Part shown: piece after piece, positions 16,875-25,805 of the stretch
How positions within the stretch are numbered: position 1 is the stretch's first letter
How the letters are laid out: each line of letters begins with the position of its first letter
NCBI GenBank assembly: GCA_903862415.1
Contig: CAIOYD010000070.1
Span: 1-64,000 of the forward strand
DNA: 64,000 nt
Reading direction: 5' to 3'
Source of the DNA: an uncultured Oxalobacteraceae bacterium
GTDB taxonomy: Bacteria > Pseudomonadota > Gammaproteobacteria > Burkholderiales > Burkholderiaceae_D
Program-made: the position numbers and the translations under genes
Notes under the pieces: model-generated
What the model saw: only the letters and a program-made list of their open reading frames with translations
The model's database searches: none
Told to the model about the DNA's origin: nothing

Positions 16875-17450
16875 ATGAAAAAATTGTTACTCACGGCATT
16901 GCTGTTGCTCACAGCCTGTCACCCGCCTGAAAAAGTCGCTTTCACCAATACCGACATCAGTGGAGCACCCTATGCCAACAGCTTCAGTCTGCCGGATTCG
17001 ACTGGTAAAGTGCGTCAGCTGTCGGATTTTAAAGGCAAAGTGGTGGTGATGTTTTTTGGTTACACCCAGTGCCCTGATGTGTGCCCAACTACCATGGCTG
17101 AACTGGAAACGGTGATGCAAAAGCTCGGTGCGGCTTCAGATCAGGTGCAGGTGATTTTTGTCAGTCTCGATCCGGAGCGCGATACCCCGGCATTGTTGGG
17201 GCAGTATGTGCCTTCCTTTGACAAGCGTTTTCTCGGGCTCGTAGGTGACCTGACCCAAACTGCGCAGATCGCCAAAGATTTCAAGATTTTTTATGAAAAA
17301 GTGCCAGGCAAAACACCGCAGAGCTACAGTCTCGACCACAGCGCCGGCAGCTATGTTTTTGATAAACTGGGACATGTGCGTTTGTTTGTGCGCTTTAATC
17401 AGGGCCCTGACCCTATCGTGCACGATCTGCAATTGCTGCTCAAAGAATGA
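16875..17450 (+). CDS. SCO1/SenC family copper protein, lipoprotein
   Basis: A 191-residue Sco protein with a lipobox (LLLTAC, cysteine near residue 15), so it is probably tethered to the membrane facing the periplasm. It keeps all copper ligands: CPDVC (C-x3-C) and the histidine in LDHSAGSYVFD. Sco delivers copper to the CuA centre of subunit II, and the PCuAC chaperone at 5634-6095 may supply it. The last four bases overlap the start of the next gene (ATGA). Confidence 0.94.
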   Translation: MKKLLLTALLLLTACHPPEKVAFTNTDISGAPYANSFSLPDSTGKVRQLSDFKGKVVVMFFGYTQCPDVCPTTMAELETVMQKLGAASDQVQVIFVSLDPERDTPALLGQYVPSFDKRFLGLVGDLTQTAQIAKDFKIFYEKVPGKTPQSYSLDHSAGSYVFDKLGHVRLFVRFNQGPDPIVHDLQLLLKE

Positions 17451-18244
17451 TTACGACTCTGCATAGCGAGGATGGTGCACGGGTACAGATAGCCCATCAC
17501 GGCGCCCAGGTATTTTCCTGGATACCGGCAGGGCAGAATGAGCAATTATTTTTAAGTGCAAAATCTGCTTTCGATAGCGGTGCGTCGCTGCGCGGCGGCA
17601 TCCCGGTAATTTTCCCGCAATTTGCCGATCTGGGCCCCTTGCCTAAGCATGGTGTTGTGCGCACACAAGAATGGCACTGTGTCGAGTCGGCTCAACCCGG
17701 TCAGGCGCTGTTTGAGTTGCGTGATAATGCCGTTACCCGTGCTGCATGGTCATACGCTTTTCTGGCGCAACTACACATCAGTTTTGGTGGTGAGTCGCTG
17801 GAAGTGAAATTAAGCATACACAATACCGGTACGACTCCCTTCAGTTTCACGGCCGCATTGCATACTTATTTGCGGGTTAAGCAAATTGCCGCCGTGCGGC
17901 TCCGTGGCTTGCAGGGCCTGACTTATCGGGATAAAGTCACGGGTCTGGATGCCCGGGAAATGTCGCCACAGCTGGCTATCACGGGACAGACTGACCGTAT
18001 TTATAGCCATTCTCCTGCGCAGTTACAGGTGCAGGAAGGTCAGCACATTCGTGATGTGATCAGTGCCGGGTTTACCGATGCCGTGATCTGGAATCCGGGC
18101 GTGGAAGTGTCTCTGGCCGACATGGAGCCTGGCGGCGAACAGCGCATGCTGTGCGTTGAAGCCGCGACCATCAGCACACCGGTGATTTTGTCGCCTGGGC
18201 AGTGCTGGAGTGGCTTGCAACGAATAATTTCTCCATTGGTTTGA
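17447..18244 (+). CDS. D-hexose-6-phosphate mutarotase (aldose 1-epimerase family)
   Basis: A 265-residue YeaD-like protein that interconverts anomers of glucose-6-phosphate. Family signs are the HHGAQVFSWIPAG start, RGGIPVIFPQF, HGVVRTQEW with the catalytic-type histidine, ALHTYLRV, and NPG-x-E-V-S-LADM-PGG-R-MLCVE near the end. ATG 17447 overlaps the sco stop by four bases, so it is translated with the oxidase assembly genes although metabolically unrelated. Its 3' end overlaps the convergent phosphopantetheinyl transferase gene by 74 bases. Confidence 0.88.
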   Translation: MITTLHSEDGARVQIAHHGAQVFSWIPAGQNEQLFLSAKSAFDSGASLRGGIPVIFPQFADLGPLPKHGVVRTQEWHCVESAQPGQALFELRDNAVTRAAWSYAFLAQLHISFGGESLEVKLSIHNTGTTPFSFTAALHTYLRVKQIAAVRLRGLQGLTYRDKVTGLDAREMSPQLAITGQTDRIYSHSPAQLQVQEGQHIRDVISAGFTDAVIWNPGVEVSLADMEPGGEQRMLCVEAATISTPVILSPGQCWSGLQRIISPLV

Positions 18245-19025
18245 CGTGCAAACGAATGCGATTGCTGGTTGTGGCAGGATAGATTGTGACGTGCAGATGT
18301 TGATCCCAGGGCGCAGATTCAAATAGACGGATTGCCACCGGACTGTCGCAGGTTTTATGGATCGCCGTGGCGATGAGGCAGTGATTCGGCCTGATCAGAT
18401 GGCTGAATTGCCAGCGCGGTAGATTTAAACGAATATACCCGGGACTGGCATCTTCATCATTGAATTCACAGCTGATCTCATTGAACGGCATCGATAATCC
18501 GTATCCCAGCGTTTTTGTATACGCTTCTTTTAAAGTCCAGTAATACAGCATGCGTTTTGATTTGCTGCCCGGTCGTCTGGCCAGTCTGGCTAATTCGTGC
18601 GGCGATAATATTGCTTCCAATTCGACTGCAGCAGTCGTATTCAGATGTTCCAGATCCACTCCGACCTGATGACCGCATGCGAGCAGACAGGCCACGGTAC
18701 CTTTGCTGTGTGTAATATTGAAGTGCAGTTGCAGGTGGGCGAATTTTGCTGCCAATAAGGGTTTTCCATAGGCGGTGGTGATGAATTGCCATTCAGATGG
18801 TGCCACATCCGCGTACCACGACAGACAGTGGCGTACCAGAGCACGCGCACTGAGATATTCACGTTTGACTGCGGGAAGATTGAGACGGTGATAGTGCATT
18901 TGTTCTGCTGCACTTAAACAAGGCAGTAAGTGAAGGCAGTCGGTCTGGTCGTGGAGTATCCACAGATGGGTTTCTTCACCACACAGCAAAGCTGCGCGCG
19001 CATTGCGGTCAGAATAAATCGTCAT
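18171..19025 (-). CDS. Sfp-type 4'-phosphopantetheinyl transferase
   Basis: Transfers phosphopantetheine from CoA to carrier proteins. The motifs are GVDLEH (magnesium-binding acidic residues) and YWTLKEAYTKTLGYGL (W-x2-KEA-x3-K), with FNITHSKG upstream. At 284 residues it is longer than the usual 230-250, and the last 40 or so residues are outside the known core and overlap the mutarotase gene. No polyketide or non-ribosomal peptide gene is in the window; it may serve fatty acid synthesis or a distant cluster. It starts at ATG 19025. Confidence 0.88.
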   Translation of the reverse strand: MTIYSDRNARAALLCGEETHLWILHDQTDCLHLLPCLSAAEQMHYHRLNLPAVKREYLSARALVRHCLSWYADVAPSEWQFITTAYGKPLLAAKFAHLQLHFNITHSKGTVACLLACGHQVGVDLEHLNTTAAVELEAILSPHELARLARRPGSKSKRMLYYWTLKEAYTKTLGYGLSMPFNEISCEFNDEDASPGYIRLNLPRWQFSHLIRPNHCLIATAIHKTCDSPVAIRLFESAPWDQHLHVTIYPATTSNRIRLHVKPMEKLFVASHSSTAQATKSPVC

Positions 19026-19126
19026 TATGTTTAAGCTGGTTAGCTACTTTAGAATAACAGTAGATCGCTGGCGGGTAAAAAAGTTTGCCGGTGTGCTGAA
19101 AAAAGTGCGACCAGAGAAAGCAAAAA

Positions 19127-19156
19127 CAAAAAAACGCTCCGGAGAGCGTTTTTTTT
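19127..19156. terminator. Rho-independent terminator after rpoH
   Basis: ACGCTC (19134-19139) pairs with GAGCGT (19144-19149) around CGGA, with T tracts on both sides, so it can work on either strand. It stops rpoH 22 or more bases after its stop. Confidence 0.88.
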
Positions 19157-19177
19157 GCAGCTGTTCAGACAGACAGA

Positions 19178-20071
19178 TCAGGCATAGGTAGCCAGACTGG
19201 TTTTCATTTTTTTCAGTGCAGCACTTTCAATTTGACGGATACGTTCGGCCGAGACGCTGAATTCGGCGGCCAGCTCGTGCAGGGTCGCACCGCTGCCATC
19301 GTCATTGGCTAACCAGCGTGCCTCGATAATGCGACGTGAGCGCGGATCAAGATTTTCCAGCGCCGACTCCAGCCCCACTGTTTGCAGCAGGTCATAATGC
19401 TGCGCTTCAAGTACGCGGGTTGGTTCATTGTTGTCGCTCGACAGATAGGCGATGGGTGCAAATTTTTCATCGTCATCGTCGGTCGGTGCATCCAGCGCCA
19501 TATCGCGGCCAGCCAGACGCATTTCCATTTCAATGACTTCTTCGCGTTTGACATTCAGGGTTTCTGCCAGACTGTCAATTTGCGTTGGCGTCATGCTTTC
19601 AAAACCCAGTTTGTGACTGCGCAGGTTAAAGAATAATTTGCGTTGTGCCTTGGTGGTGGCCACTTTGACCAAGCGCCAGTTTTTTAAAATGTATTCATGC
19701 ATTTCTGCCTTGATCCAATGCATGGCATAGGACACCAGACGAACACCCTGATCCGGATTAAAGCGTTTGACGGCTTTCATTAAGCCAATATTACCTTCCT
19801 GAATCAGGTCGGCGTGCGGCAGGCCATAACCCAGATAACCGCGGGCAATCGACACTACCAGGCGTAAATGGGACATCACCATCTGTTGGGCTGCGCCCAG
19901 ATCATTCTGGTCGCGCAGTGCAGTCGCCAGTCGGGTTTCTTCTTCCTGAGTCAGCATGGGCAAACGATTGACGGCCGAAATATAGGCATCAATATTGCCG
20001 AGCGTGCCGGTAAATCCCAGTGACACGGCCGTGTTGTTGGCTGGCATTGTAGTGGTGCTTGAAGGGTTCAT
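19178..20071 (-). CDS. rpoH: RNA polymerase sigma-32 factor RpoH
   Basis: The heat-shock sigma factor of 297 residues. Region 2 has LRLVVSIARGYLGYGLPHADLIQEGNIGLMKAVKRF and the aromatic SYAMHWIKAEMHEYI segment. The RpoH box QRKLFFNLRS, absent from other sigma factors, follows. Region 4.2 ends with the helix-turn-helix ELAAEFSVSAERIRQIES. It stands alone with its own terminator and a roughly 90-base leader. A CIRCE operator covers its likely promoter, so HrcA repression is predicted. It is next to ftsX, as in many proteobacteria. Confidence 0.97.
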   Translation of the reverse strand: MNPSSTTTMPANNTAVSLGFTGTLGNIDAYISAVNRLPMLTQEEETRLATALRDQNDLGAAQQMVMSHLRLVVSIARGYLGYGLPHADLIQEGNIGLMKAVKRFNPDQGVRLVSYAMHWIKAEMHEYILKNWRLVKVATTKAQRKLFFNLRSHKLGFESMTPTQIDSLAETLNVKREEVIEMEMRLAGRDMALDAPTDDDDEKFAPIAYLSSDNNEPTRVLEAQHYDLLQTVGLESALENLDPRSRRIIEARWLANDDGSGATLHELAAEFSVSAERIRQIESAALKKMKTSLATYA

Positions 20072-20163
20072 GCGTTTATTCCAATCAGAATATCGGTTTG
20101 CATATCTAATTACTATTTTTTTAAAAAATGCCTGAACTAAATGTGAATTACCAAGTCATCATA

Positions 20164-20190
20164 TTAGCACTCTATTCAAACGAGTGCCAA
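20164..20190. promoter_or_regulatory. CIRCE element (HrcA operator) at the rpoH promoter
   Basis: Read toward rpoH: TTGGCACTC, nine bases, GAGTGCTAA. The consensus is TTAGCACTC-N9-GAGTGCTAA, so 17 of 18 positions match and the spacing is exact. It sits inside the predicted promoter, where HrcA binding would block RNA polymerase. Confidence 0.9.
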
Positions 20191-20197
20191 TAGTCAA
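20169..20197 (-). promoter_or_regulatory. Predicted sigma-70 promoter of rpoH
   Basis: On the - strand, TTGACT (20197-20192), 17-base spacer, TAGAGT (20174-20169). The CIRCE arms occupy the spacer and the -10 box. Predicted start near 20162. An additional TATAAT further upstream may mark a second promoter. Confidence 0.6.
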
Positions 20198-20305
20198 TCT
20201 TTGCCTTAAAAAATGTTATTTTTGCAATTGTTTATTATATAGGAAAATAATGATAAAAAAGACTGTCTTGTAACACCGTTGTAAAAGTGCAGCCCTCAAC
20301 TCAAC

Positions 20306-21244
20306 TCAACTCAGCTTGCTGACCTGATGGCGCACCGACAAAAACGCGCCAATCAACCCCAGAACCACACTCCCCAGAAGCAAATACAGGCTCAGGTTGA
20401 GCGACAGCGGGTATAGCTGGAACGACGAGTTATACAGTCGGGCAAAGTCAGCAATCGCTCCATTGAGCGGAATTAAGCCCAGAATAACAATGCACAGCGA
20501 CATTCCGCCAGCGGCCAGGCCGAGTATGGCGCCAGTATAGTAATACGGGCGGCAAATATAGGGTGTGGTGGCGCCAAGCAGGCGGATGACAGCAATTTCG
20601 GCGCGGTGCGACATGACTTGCAGTCGTGTGGCATTAAAAACCACGGTAATGACGACCGTTCCTAAGACTAAGGCCAGAGCGATGAGTAAAACCTGGGCTA
20701 AATGCAGTAGCGCGGCCAGACGTTTAATCCAGTTGGTATCAATCTGTACATGTTCGACTTCTGGCTGGCGGCTTAATTCTGTGGCCAGGATTTCGATTTT
20801 GCTGGGTGTGGCCAGCTGAGTCGACAATTCCACATGTTGCTCAAAACTCAGAACATAAGCATCCGGCAGCGGATTGGTTCCCAGCGTTGCCAGCACATCG
20901 CCCAGCCCCGAATTGACCTGCATGTTCGCCAGCGCTGTTTCACGCGGGACAAACAGTAGTTTGGCTGGGGTATTGGCAGTCTTGAGTATTTTTTTAAGGC
21001 GCTCGGTGAAAGCAATCGCCTCTGCGCGGCTGAGGCTGGATTTCAAAAACAGACTCAGTTCGGGCTGGATGGCTAATTCGGCTGAGACTGGACGAATATT
21101 TTCGATCAGGGTCAATCCGCTAATGGGCAGTGACAAGGCCACGGCAATGACGAGGACATTAAAAAGAAAATTGCCGGGCGCGCCAGCAATTTGTTTGGCG
21201 GCATTGGTGAAAGCGGCAGCATGTTGTCGGAACCAGATGTTCAT
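20306..21244 (-). CDS. ftsX: Cell division protein FtsX
   Basis: A permease-like membrane protein that, with FtsE, links division to septal peptidoglycan hydrolysis. It has four membrane helices: near residues 25-45, then after a large periplasmic loop (about 45-180), helices near 185-205, 230-255 and 285-305. The length of 312 fits the family. It is encoded 26 bases after ftsE. Its stop lies inside a short CTCAA repeat (20295-20314). No clear ribosome site precedes it. Confidence 0.92.
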   Translation of the reverse strand: MNIWFRQHAAAFTNAAKQIAGAPGNFLFNVLVIAVALSLPISGLTLIENIRPVSAELAIQPELSLFLKSSLSRAEAIAFTERLKKILKTANTPAKLLFVPRETALANMQVNSGLGDVLATLGTNPLPDAYVLSFEQHVELSTQLATPSKIEILATELSRQPEVEHVQIDTNWIKRLAALLHLAQVLLIALALVLGTVVITVVFNATRLQVMSHRAEIAVIRLLGATTPYICRPYYYTGAILGLAAGGMSLCIVILGLIPLNGAIADFARLYNSSFQLYPLSLNLSLYLLLGSVVLGLIGAFLSVRHQVSKLS

Positions 21245-21270
21245 AAAGTGGTGGTAGTGTGATTGGTCAG

Positions 21271-21939
21271 TCAGGCGGCAGTTGGCCAGGTCTGACTTTG
21301 TTGGCCGTGATTGAGATAGATAACCCGGTTAGCCTGGGCTAAAAAGTCTTCATCATGGCAGGAAATAATACAGGTGACGCCGGCCGCCTGAAAGGTTTGT
21401 AGTGCATTCATGACCTGTCTGGCGTTGTCGCGATCCAGATAGGCCGTGGGCTCATCGGCTAAAATCAGTTGCGGACGGTTGACAATCGCTCTGGCGATGG
21501 CCACTCGCTGTTGTTCCCCGCCGGAAAGTGCAGGCGGATAGGAATCAGCCTTGTCAGCCAGTTGCATTTTTTCCAGCGCTGCATTGGCGCGGATCAGAGC
21601 TTCGGCATTGCTGGCGCCACTGATGAGCAGCGGCAGCATGACATTGGCGATCACGCTGCGATCTTGCAGCAGGTTGTGGTCCTGCAAAATCAAGCCGAGA
21701 TTGCGGCGAAAATAAGGCAGGCTGGCGGATTTTAACTGTGCCATATCCTGGCCGTTGACCAGAATTTGTCCGCTGCTTGGACGCTCCATGGCAGCGATCA
21801 TTTTTAAGATCGTCGATTTGCCGGCACCGGAGGGGCCGGCTAAAAAAACCAGCTCGCCACGGCCGATGGAAAATGATACCTCCGACAGTGCGGCGATATC
21901 GGGAGGGAAATGTTTGCTGACCTGTTTAAATTCAATCAT
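21271..21939 (-). CDS. ftsE: Cell division ATP-binding protein FtsE
   Basis: An ABC ATPase of 222 residues that energises FtsX at the division septum. Walker A is GPSGAGKST, the signature is LSGGEQQRVAIARA, Walker B is LILADEPTA, and the switch histidine is in ISCHDE. The start MIEFKQVSKHF is typical. Transcription runs ftsY-ftsE-ftsX, the usual cluster. Confidence 0.95.
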   Translation of the reverse strand: MIEFKQVSKHFPPDIAALSEVSFSIGRGELVFLAGPSGAGKSTILKMIAAMERPSSGQILVNGQDMAQLKSASLPYFRRNLGLILQDHNLLQDRSVIANVMLPLLISGASNAEALIRANAALEKMQLADKADSYPPALSGGEQQRVAIARAIVNRPQLILADEPTAYLDRDNARQVMNALQTFQAAGVTCIISCHDEDFLAQANRVIYLNHGQQSQTWPTAA

Positions 21940-21985
21940 GAGTTTATTAGTGAATATCGTAAAAAGTAGCTAAACAAGGTTGGCA

Positions 21986-22963
21986 TCAATTGAGCAGCGC
22001 ATCGACAAATTCATCCGCCTTGAAGGGCTGTAAATCTTCAATCTGTTCACCCATGCCGATGAAATACACCGGTATCGGGCGGATTTTGGCAATCGCTGCC
22101 AGAATGCCACCTTTGGCCGTGCCATCGAGTTTGGTGATCACCAGACCCGTCAAACCCAGAGCGTCATCAAAGGCAATCACTTGCGCCAGGGCATTCTGCC
22201 CGGTGTTGCCATCGATGACCAGCAAGACTTCGTGCGGCGCATCCGTGAGTGCTTTGGCGACTACGCGTTTAACTTTCTTTAATTCTTCCATCAGATGCAA
22301 CTGGCTGGGCAAGCGGCCAGCGGTGTCGATCATGACGACGTTGATGCCTCTGGCTATGGCCGAATTGACTGAATCAAATGCTACGGCAGCCGGGTCGCCT
22401 GATTCCTGCGAAATCACGGTCACATGATTGCGTTCACCCCAGACAGTGAGTTGTTCGCGTGCGGCAGCACGGAAAGTGTCGCCCGCAGCCAGTAAAACCG
22501 ATTGCTGATGGTTTTGCAGATGCTTGGCCAGTTTGCCGATGGTGGTAGTTTTGCCGGCACCATTGACGCCCGCAATCATCATTACCAGAGGTTGATGGCG
22601 GCCCAGTTCAAGCGGCTTTTCCAGCGGTGCCAAAAAACGCGTCAGAATTACTTTCAATGCTGCTTTGACGTCCTGCGCCTGGGTGATTTTTTGTTCCCGC
22701 ACCTGTTTTTTCAGTTCCGACAGCAAGGCCAAGGTGGCTTCCATGCCCGCATCGGACATCAGCAGCGCGGATTCGAGTTCTTCGTACAGATCGTCATTGA
22801 TTTGAGCACCGATAAACAGTGTACTCAGATTGTTGGAGGTTTTGGCCAGCCCGGCTTTGAGACGTTTGAGCCAGGATTGTTTATTCTCGGTCGCCACCTG
22901 TTCAGCCACGGGTGTGCTGACGTGGTCATCGATTTTTGGTTTTTTTTTGAAGAAACTAAACAT
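21986..22963 (-). CDS. ftsY: Signal recognition particle receptor FtsY
   Basis: The SRP receptor GTPase that docks ribosome-nascent chains to the membrane translocon. It starts MFSFFKKKPKID at ATG 22963; codons upstream add residues unrelated to the family. A short acidic/basic A region is followed by the N domain and then the G domain, with GVNGAGKTTTIGKLA (G1), DTFRAAAREQL, DTAGRLPSQ and TKLDGTAKGG. The A domain is shorter than in E. coli, as in many betaproteobacteria. It is divergent from rsmD. Confidence 0.95.
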   Translation of the reverse strand: MFSFFKKKPKIDDHVSTPVAEQVATENKQSWLKRLKAGLAKTSNNLSTLFIGAQINDDLYEELESALLMSDAGMEATLALLSELKKQVREQKITQAQDVKAALKVILTRFLAPLEKPLELGRHQPLVMMIAGVNGAGKTTTIGKLAKHLQNHQQSVLLAAGDTFRAAAREQLTVWGERNHVTVISQESGDPAAVAFDSVNSAIARGINVVMIDTAGRLPSQLHLMEELKKVKRVVAKALTDAPHEVLLVIDGNTGQNALAQVIAFDDALGLTGLVITKLDGTAKGGILAAIAKIRPIPVYFIGMGEQIEDLQPFKADEFVDALLN

Positions 22964-23081
22964 GGGGAAGTCAGAGTTGGTGATGAGACAGGCTACAATG
23001 TGCGTCATTTTAGCAGACGGCGGCTTGATTGCTGCTATTTCACCTGACGATGGCCTCAGCTATCGATTATGATTCGCTTCT

Positions 23082-23675
23082 ATGACCAAGAAATCTGCCC
23101 CACAGCAAGTCCGCATCATTGCCGGCACCTGGAAACGCACCCCCTTAGCGGTGGTGGATGCTCCCGGCCTGCGACCCACGCCTGATCGGGTACGCGAAAC
23201 CCTGTTTAACTGGCTCAGTTTTCTGTTCGGACAAAACTGGCAAACGGTGCGTTGTCTGGATTTATATGCCGGCAGCGGCGCTCTGGGTTTTGAGGCGGCC
23301 AGTCGTGGTGCTCTGGCTGTAACCATGGTCGAGGCACATTCACCGGCGGTGCGTCAACTCGAAGCTATGCGCGATAAACTCGGCGCTACACAAATTCAGG
23401 TGTTGCAGGGCGATGCCCGAATCTGGGCGCAAAAACTGGCGGCCCGGGCTGATTCATTTGATGTGATTTTTCTTGATCCGCCGTTTCACCGTGATTTGCT
23501 GAGTACGATTTTGCCCGATTGTGTTGCTTTATTGAAAGCGGACGGCTATCTTTATCTTGAGGCAGAGAAAGCGCTGACGGAGGCAGATTTGCCGGAAAGT
23601 TTAACTAACTGGCAAGTAATTCGCTGTGATCGTGCCGGAAAAGTGTTTTTTCACTTGTTGCAACGCAACAAATAG
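23082..23675 (+). CDS. rsmD: 16S rRNA (guanine(966)-N2)-methyltransferase RsmD
   Basis: Methylates G966 of 16S rRNA. The SAM-binding motif is LDLYAGSGALGFEAASRGA and the catalytic loop is FLDPPF. The RIIAGTWKRTPL and RPTPDRVRETLFNWL sequences are family signatures. The length of 197 is normal. It forms the pair rsmD-coaD seen across proteobacteria, with 77 bases between them. Confidence 0.95.
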   Translation: MTKKSAPQQVRIIAGTWKRTPLAVVDAPGLRPTPDRVRETLFNWLSFLFGQNWQTVRCLDLYAGSGALGFEAASRGALAVTMVEAHSPAVRQLEAMRDKLGATQIQVLQGDARIWAQKLAARADSFDVIFLDPPFHRDLLSTILPDCVALLKADGYLYLEAEKALTEADLPESLTNWQVIRCDRAGKVFFHLLQRNK

Positions 23676-23716
23676 TGTTAATGCAGACAGAACCAGTGCA
23701 CCAATTTCAGGCATAA

Positions 23717-24528
<812 letters not shown>

Positions 24529-24534
24529 ATCTGA

Positions 24535-25626
24535 TCAGACGTTAAACAGAAAATTCAGTACGTCGCCATCTTTGACCACATACTCTTTACCCTCTGCGCG
24601 CATTTTACCGGCTTCTTTAGCACCGGCTTCACCTTTGAACTGAATGAAATCATCAAAGGCGATGGTTTGGGCGCGAATAAAGCCGCGTTCAAAATCGGTG
24701 TGGATCACGCCGGCCGCCTGCGGAGCGGTATCGCCGACATGAATCGTCCAGGCGCGCACTTCTTTTACGCCAGCGGTGAAGTAAGTCTGCAATCCCAATA
24801 ATTTGAAGGCGGCACGGATCAAACGATCCAGACCTGGCTCAGCCATACCCATGTCATCTAGGAAGGCTTTTTTATCTTCGTCTTCCAGATCAGCGATTTC
24901 GGATTCGATCGAAGCGCAGATGGCCACGATAGGGGCGTTTTGCGACTCGGCGTAAGCCGTCAGTTGATCGAGCAGCGGGTTGTTATGAAAACCGGTGTCG
25001 GACACATTGGCAACATACATTGCCGGTTTGGCGGTGATTAAACACAGCGGCTTAATGAGCAGCATTTCTTCGGCATCCAGACCGAGTGCGCGCACTGGCT
25101 TGGCTTCATTAAGTGCCGGCATGATCCGTTCGAGCAGCTCAGCCAGTTTGGCTGCATCCTTGTCGCCGGAGCGGGCTTTTTTATGTTCGCGGTGGATGGC
25201 TTTTTCCACTGTACTCATGTCAGCGAGCGCCAGTTCAGTCTGAATGACTTCAATATCGTCGAGCGGGCTGACTTTGCCGGCAACGTGAATGACGTTGTCA
25301 TCTTCAAAGCAGCGCACCACATTAACGATTGCATCGGTTTCGCGGATATGAGCCAGAAACTGATTTCCCAGACCCTCGCCTTTGGACGCACCGGCAACCA
25401 GACCGGCGATATCGACAAATTCGACGATTGCATTCTGAATTCTTTCCGGCTTGACGATGGCAGATAATTGCGCCAGACGTGGATCTGGCACTTCAACTAC
25501 GCCAACATTGGGTTCAATCGTGCAAAAAGGGTAGTTTTCTGCCGGAATTCCTGCTTTGGTGAGTGCATTGAACAGGGTGGATTTGCCTACGTTTGGAAGG
25601 CCGACGATGCCGCATTGGAGGCTCAT
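24535..25626 (-). CDS. ychF: Ribosome-associated ATPase YchF
   Basis: An Obg-class P-loop protein that prefers ATP over GTP; E. coli YchF is linked to the ribosome and oxidative stress response. G1 is [16 protein letters not shown]3 is [20 protein letters not shown], and the usual NKxD is replaced by the NVSD-type loop, as in all YchF. The C-terminal TGS domain with DFERGFIRA follows. The length of 363 is typical. A neighbouring pth, normally upstream, is not present here. Confidence 0.95.
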   Translation of the reverse strand: MSLQCGIVGLPNVGKSTLFNALTKAGIPAENYPFCTIEPNVGVVEVPDPRLAQLSAIVKPERIQNAIVEFVDIAGLVAGASKGEGLGNQFLAHIRETDAIVNVVRCFEDDNVIHVAGKVSPLDDIEVIQTELALADMSTVEKAIHREHKKARSGDKDAAKLAELLERIMPALNEAKPVRALGLDAEEMLLIKPLCLITAKPAMYVANVSDTGFHNNPLLDQLTAYAESQNAPIVAICASIESEIADLEDEDKKAFLDDMGMAEPGLDRLIRAAFKLLGLQTYFTAGVKEVRAWTIHVGDTAPQAAGVIHTDFERGFIRAQTIAFDDFIQFKGEAGAKEAGKMRAEGKEYVVKDGDVLNFLFNV

Positions 25627-25805
25627 GTTATCTTTCTAGAACAGTAATTCAGTCGCTACACGCTGATTTCAGAGACAAGCGTGGTTGACTGGAGGGTATG
25701 GAATTGGGTGGGTGGAAAAGCAGGCAAAATGTCGTTATGGCAGTGCCGTTCCAGAACTACGCCATTTTAACCGTTTCAGGGTAAGTAATCAAATTGCGCA
25801 GGAGC

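Noticed and set aside
20295-20314. CTCAA repeat at the ftsX stop as a phase-variation switch
   Set aside because: The stop codon lies in the second repeat unit seen from the gene, so gain or loss of units downstream leaves the protein unchanged; only about four units are present.
25627-25805. Possible small gene between ychF and the PAS kinase
   Set aside because: A 62-codon frame (25685-25873) overlaps the kinase end and has no domain, ribosome site or signal; I see only non-coding DNA here.
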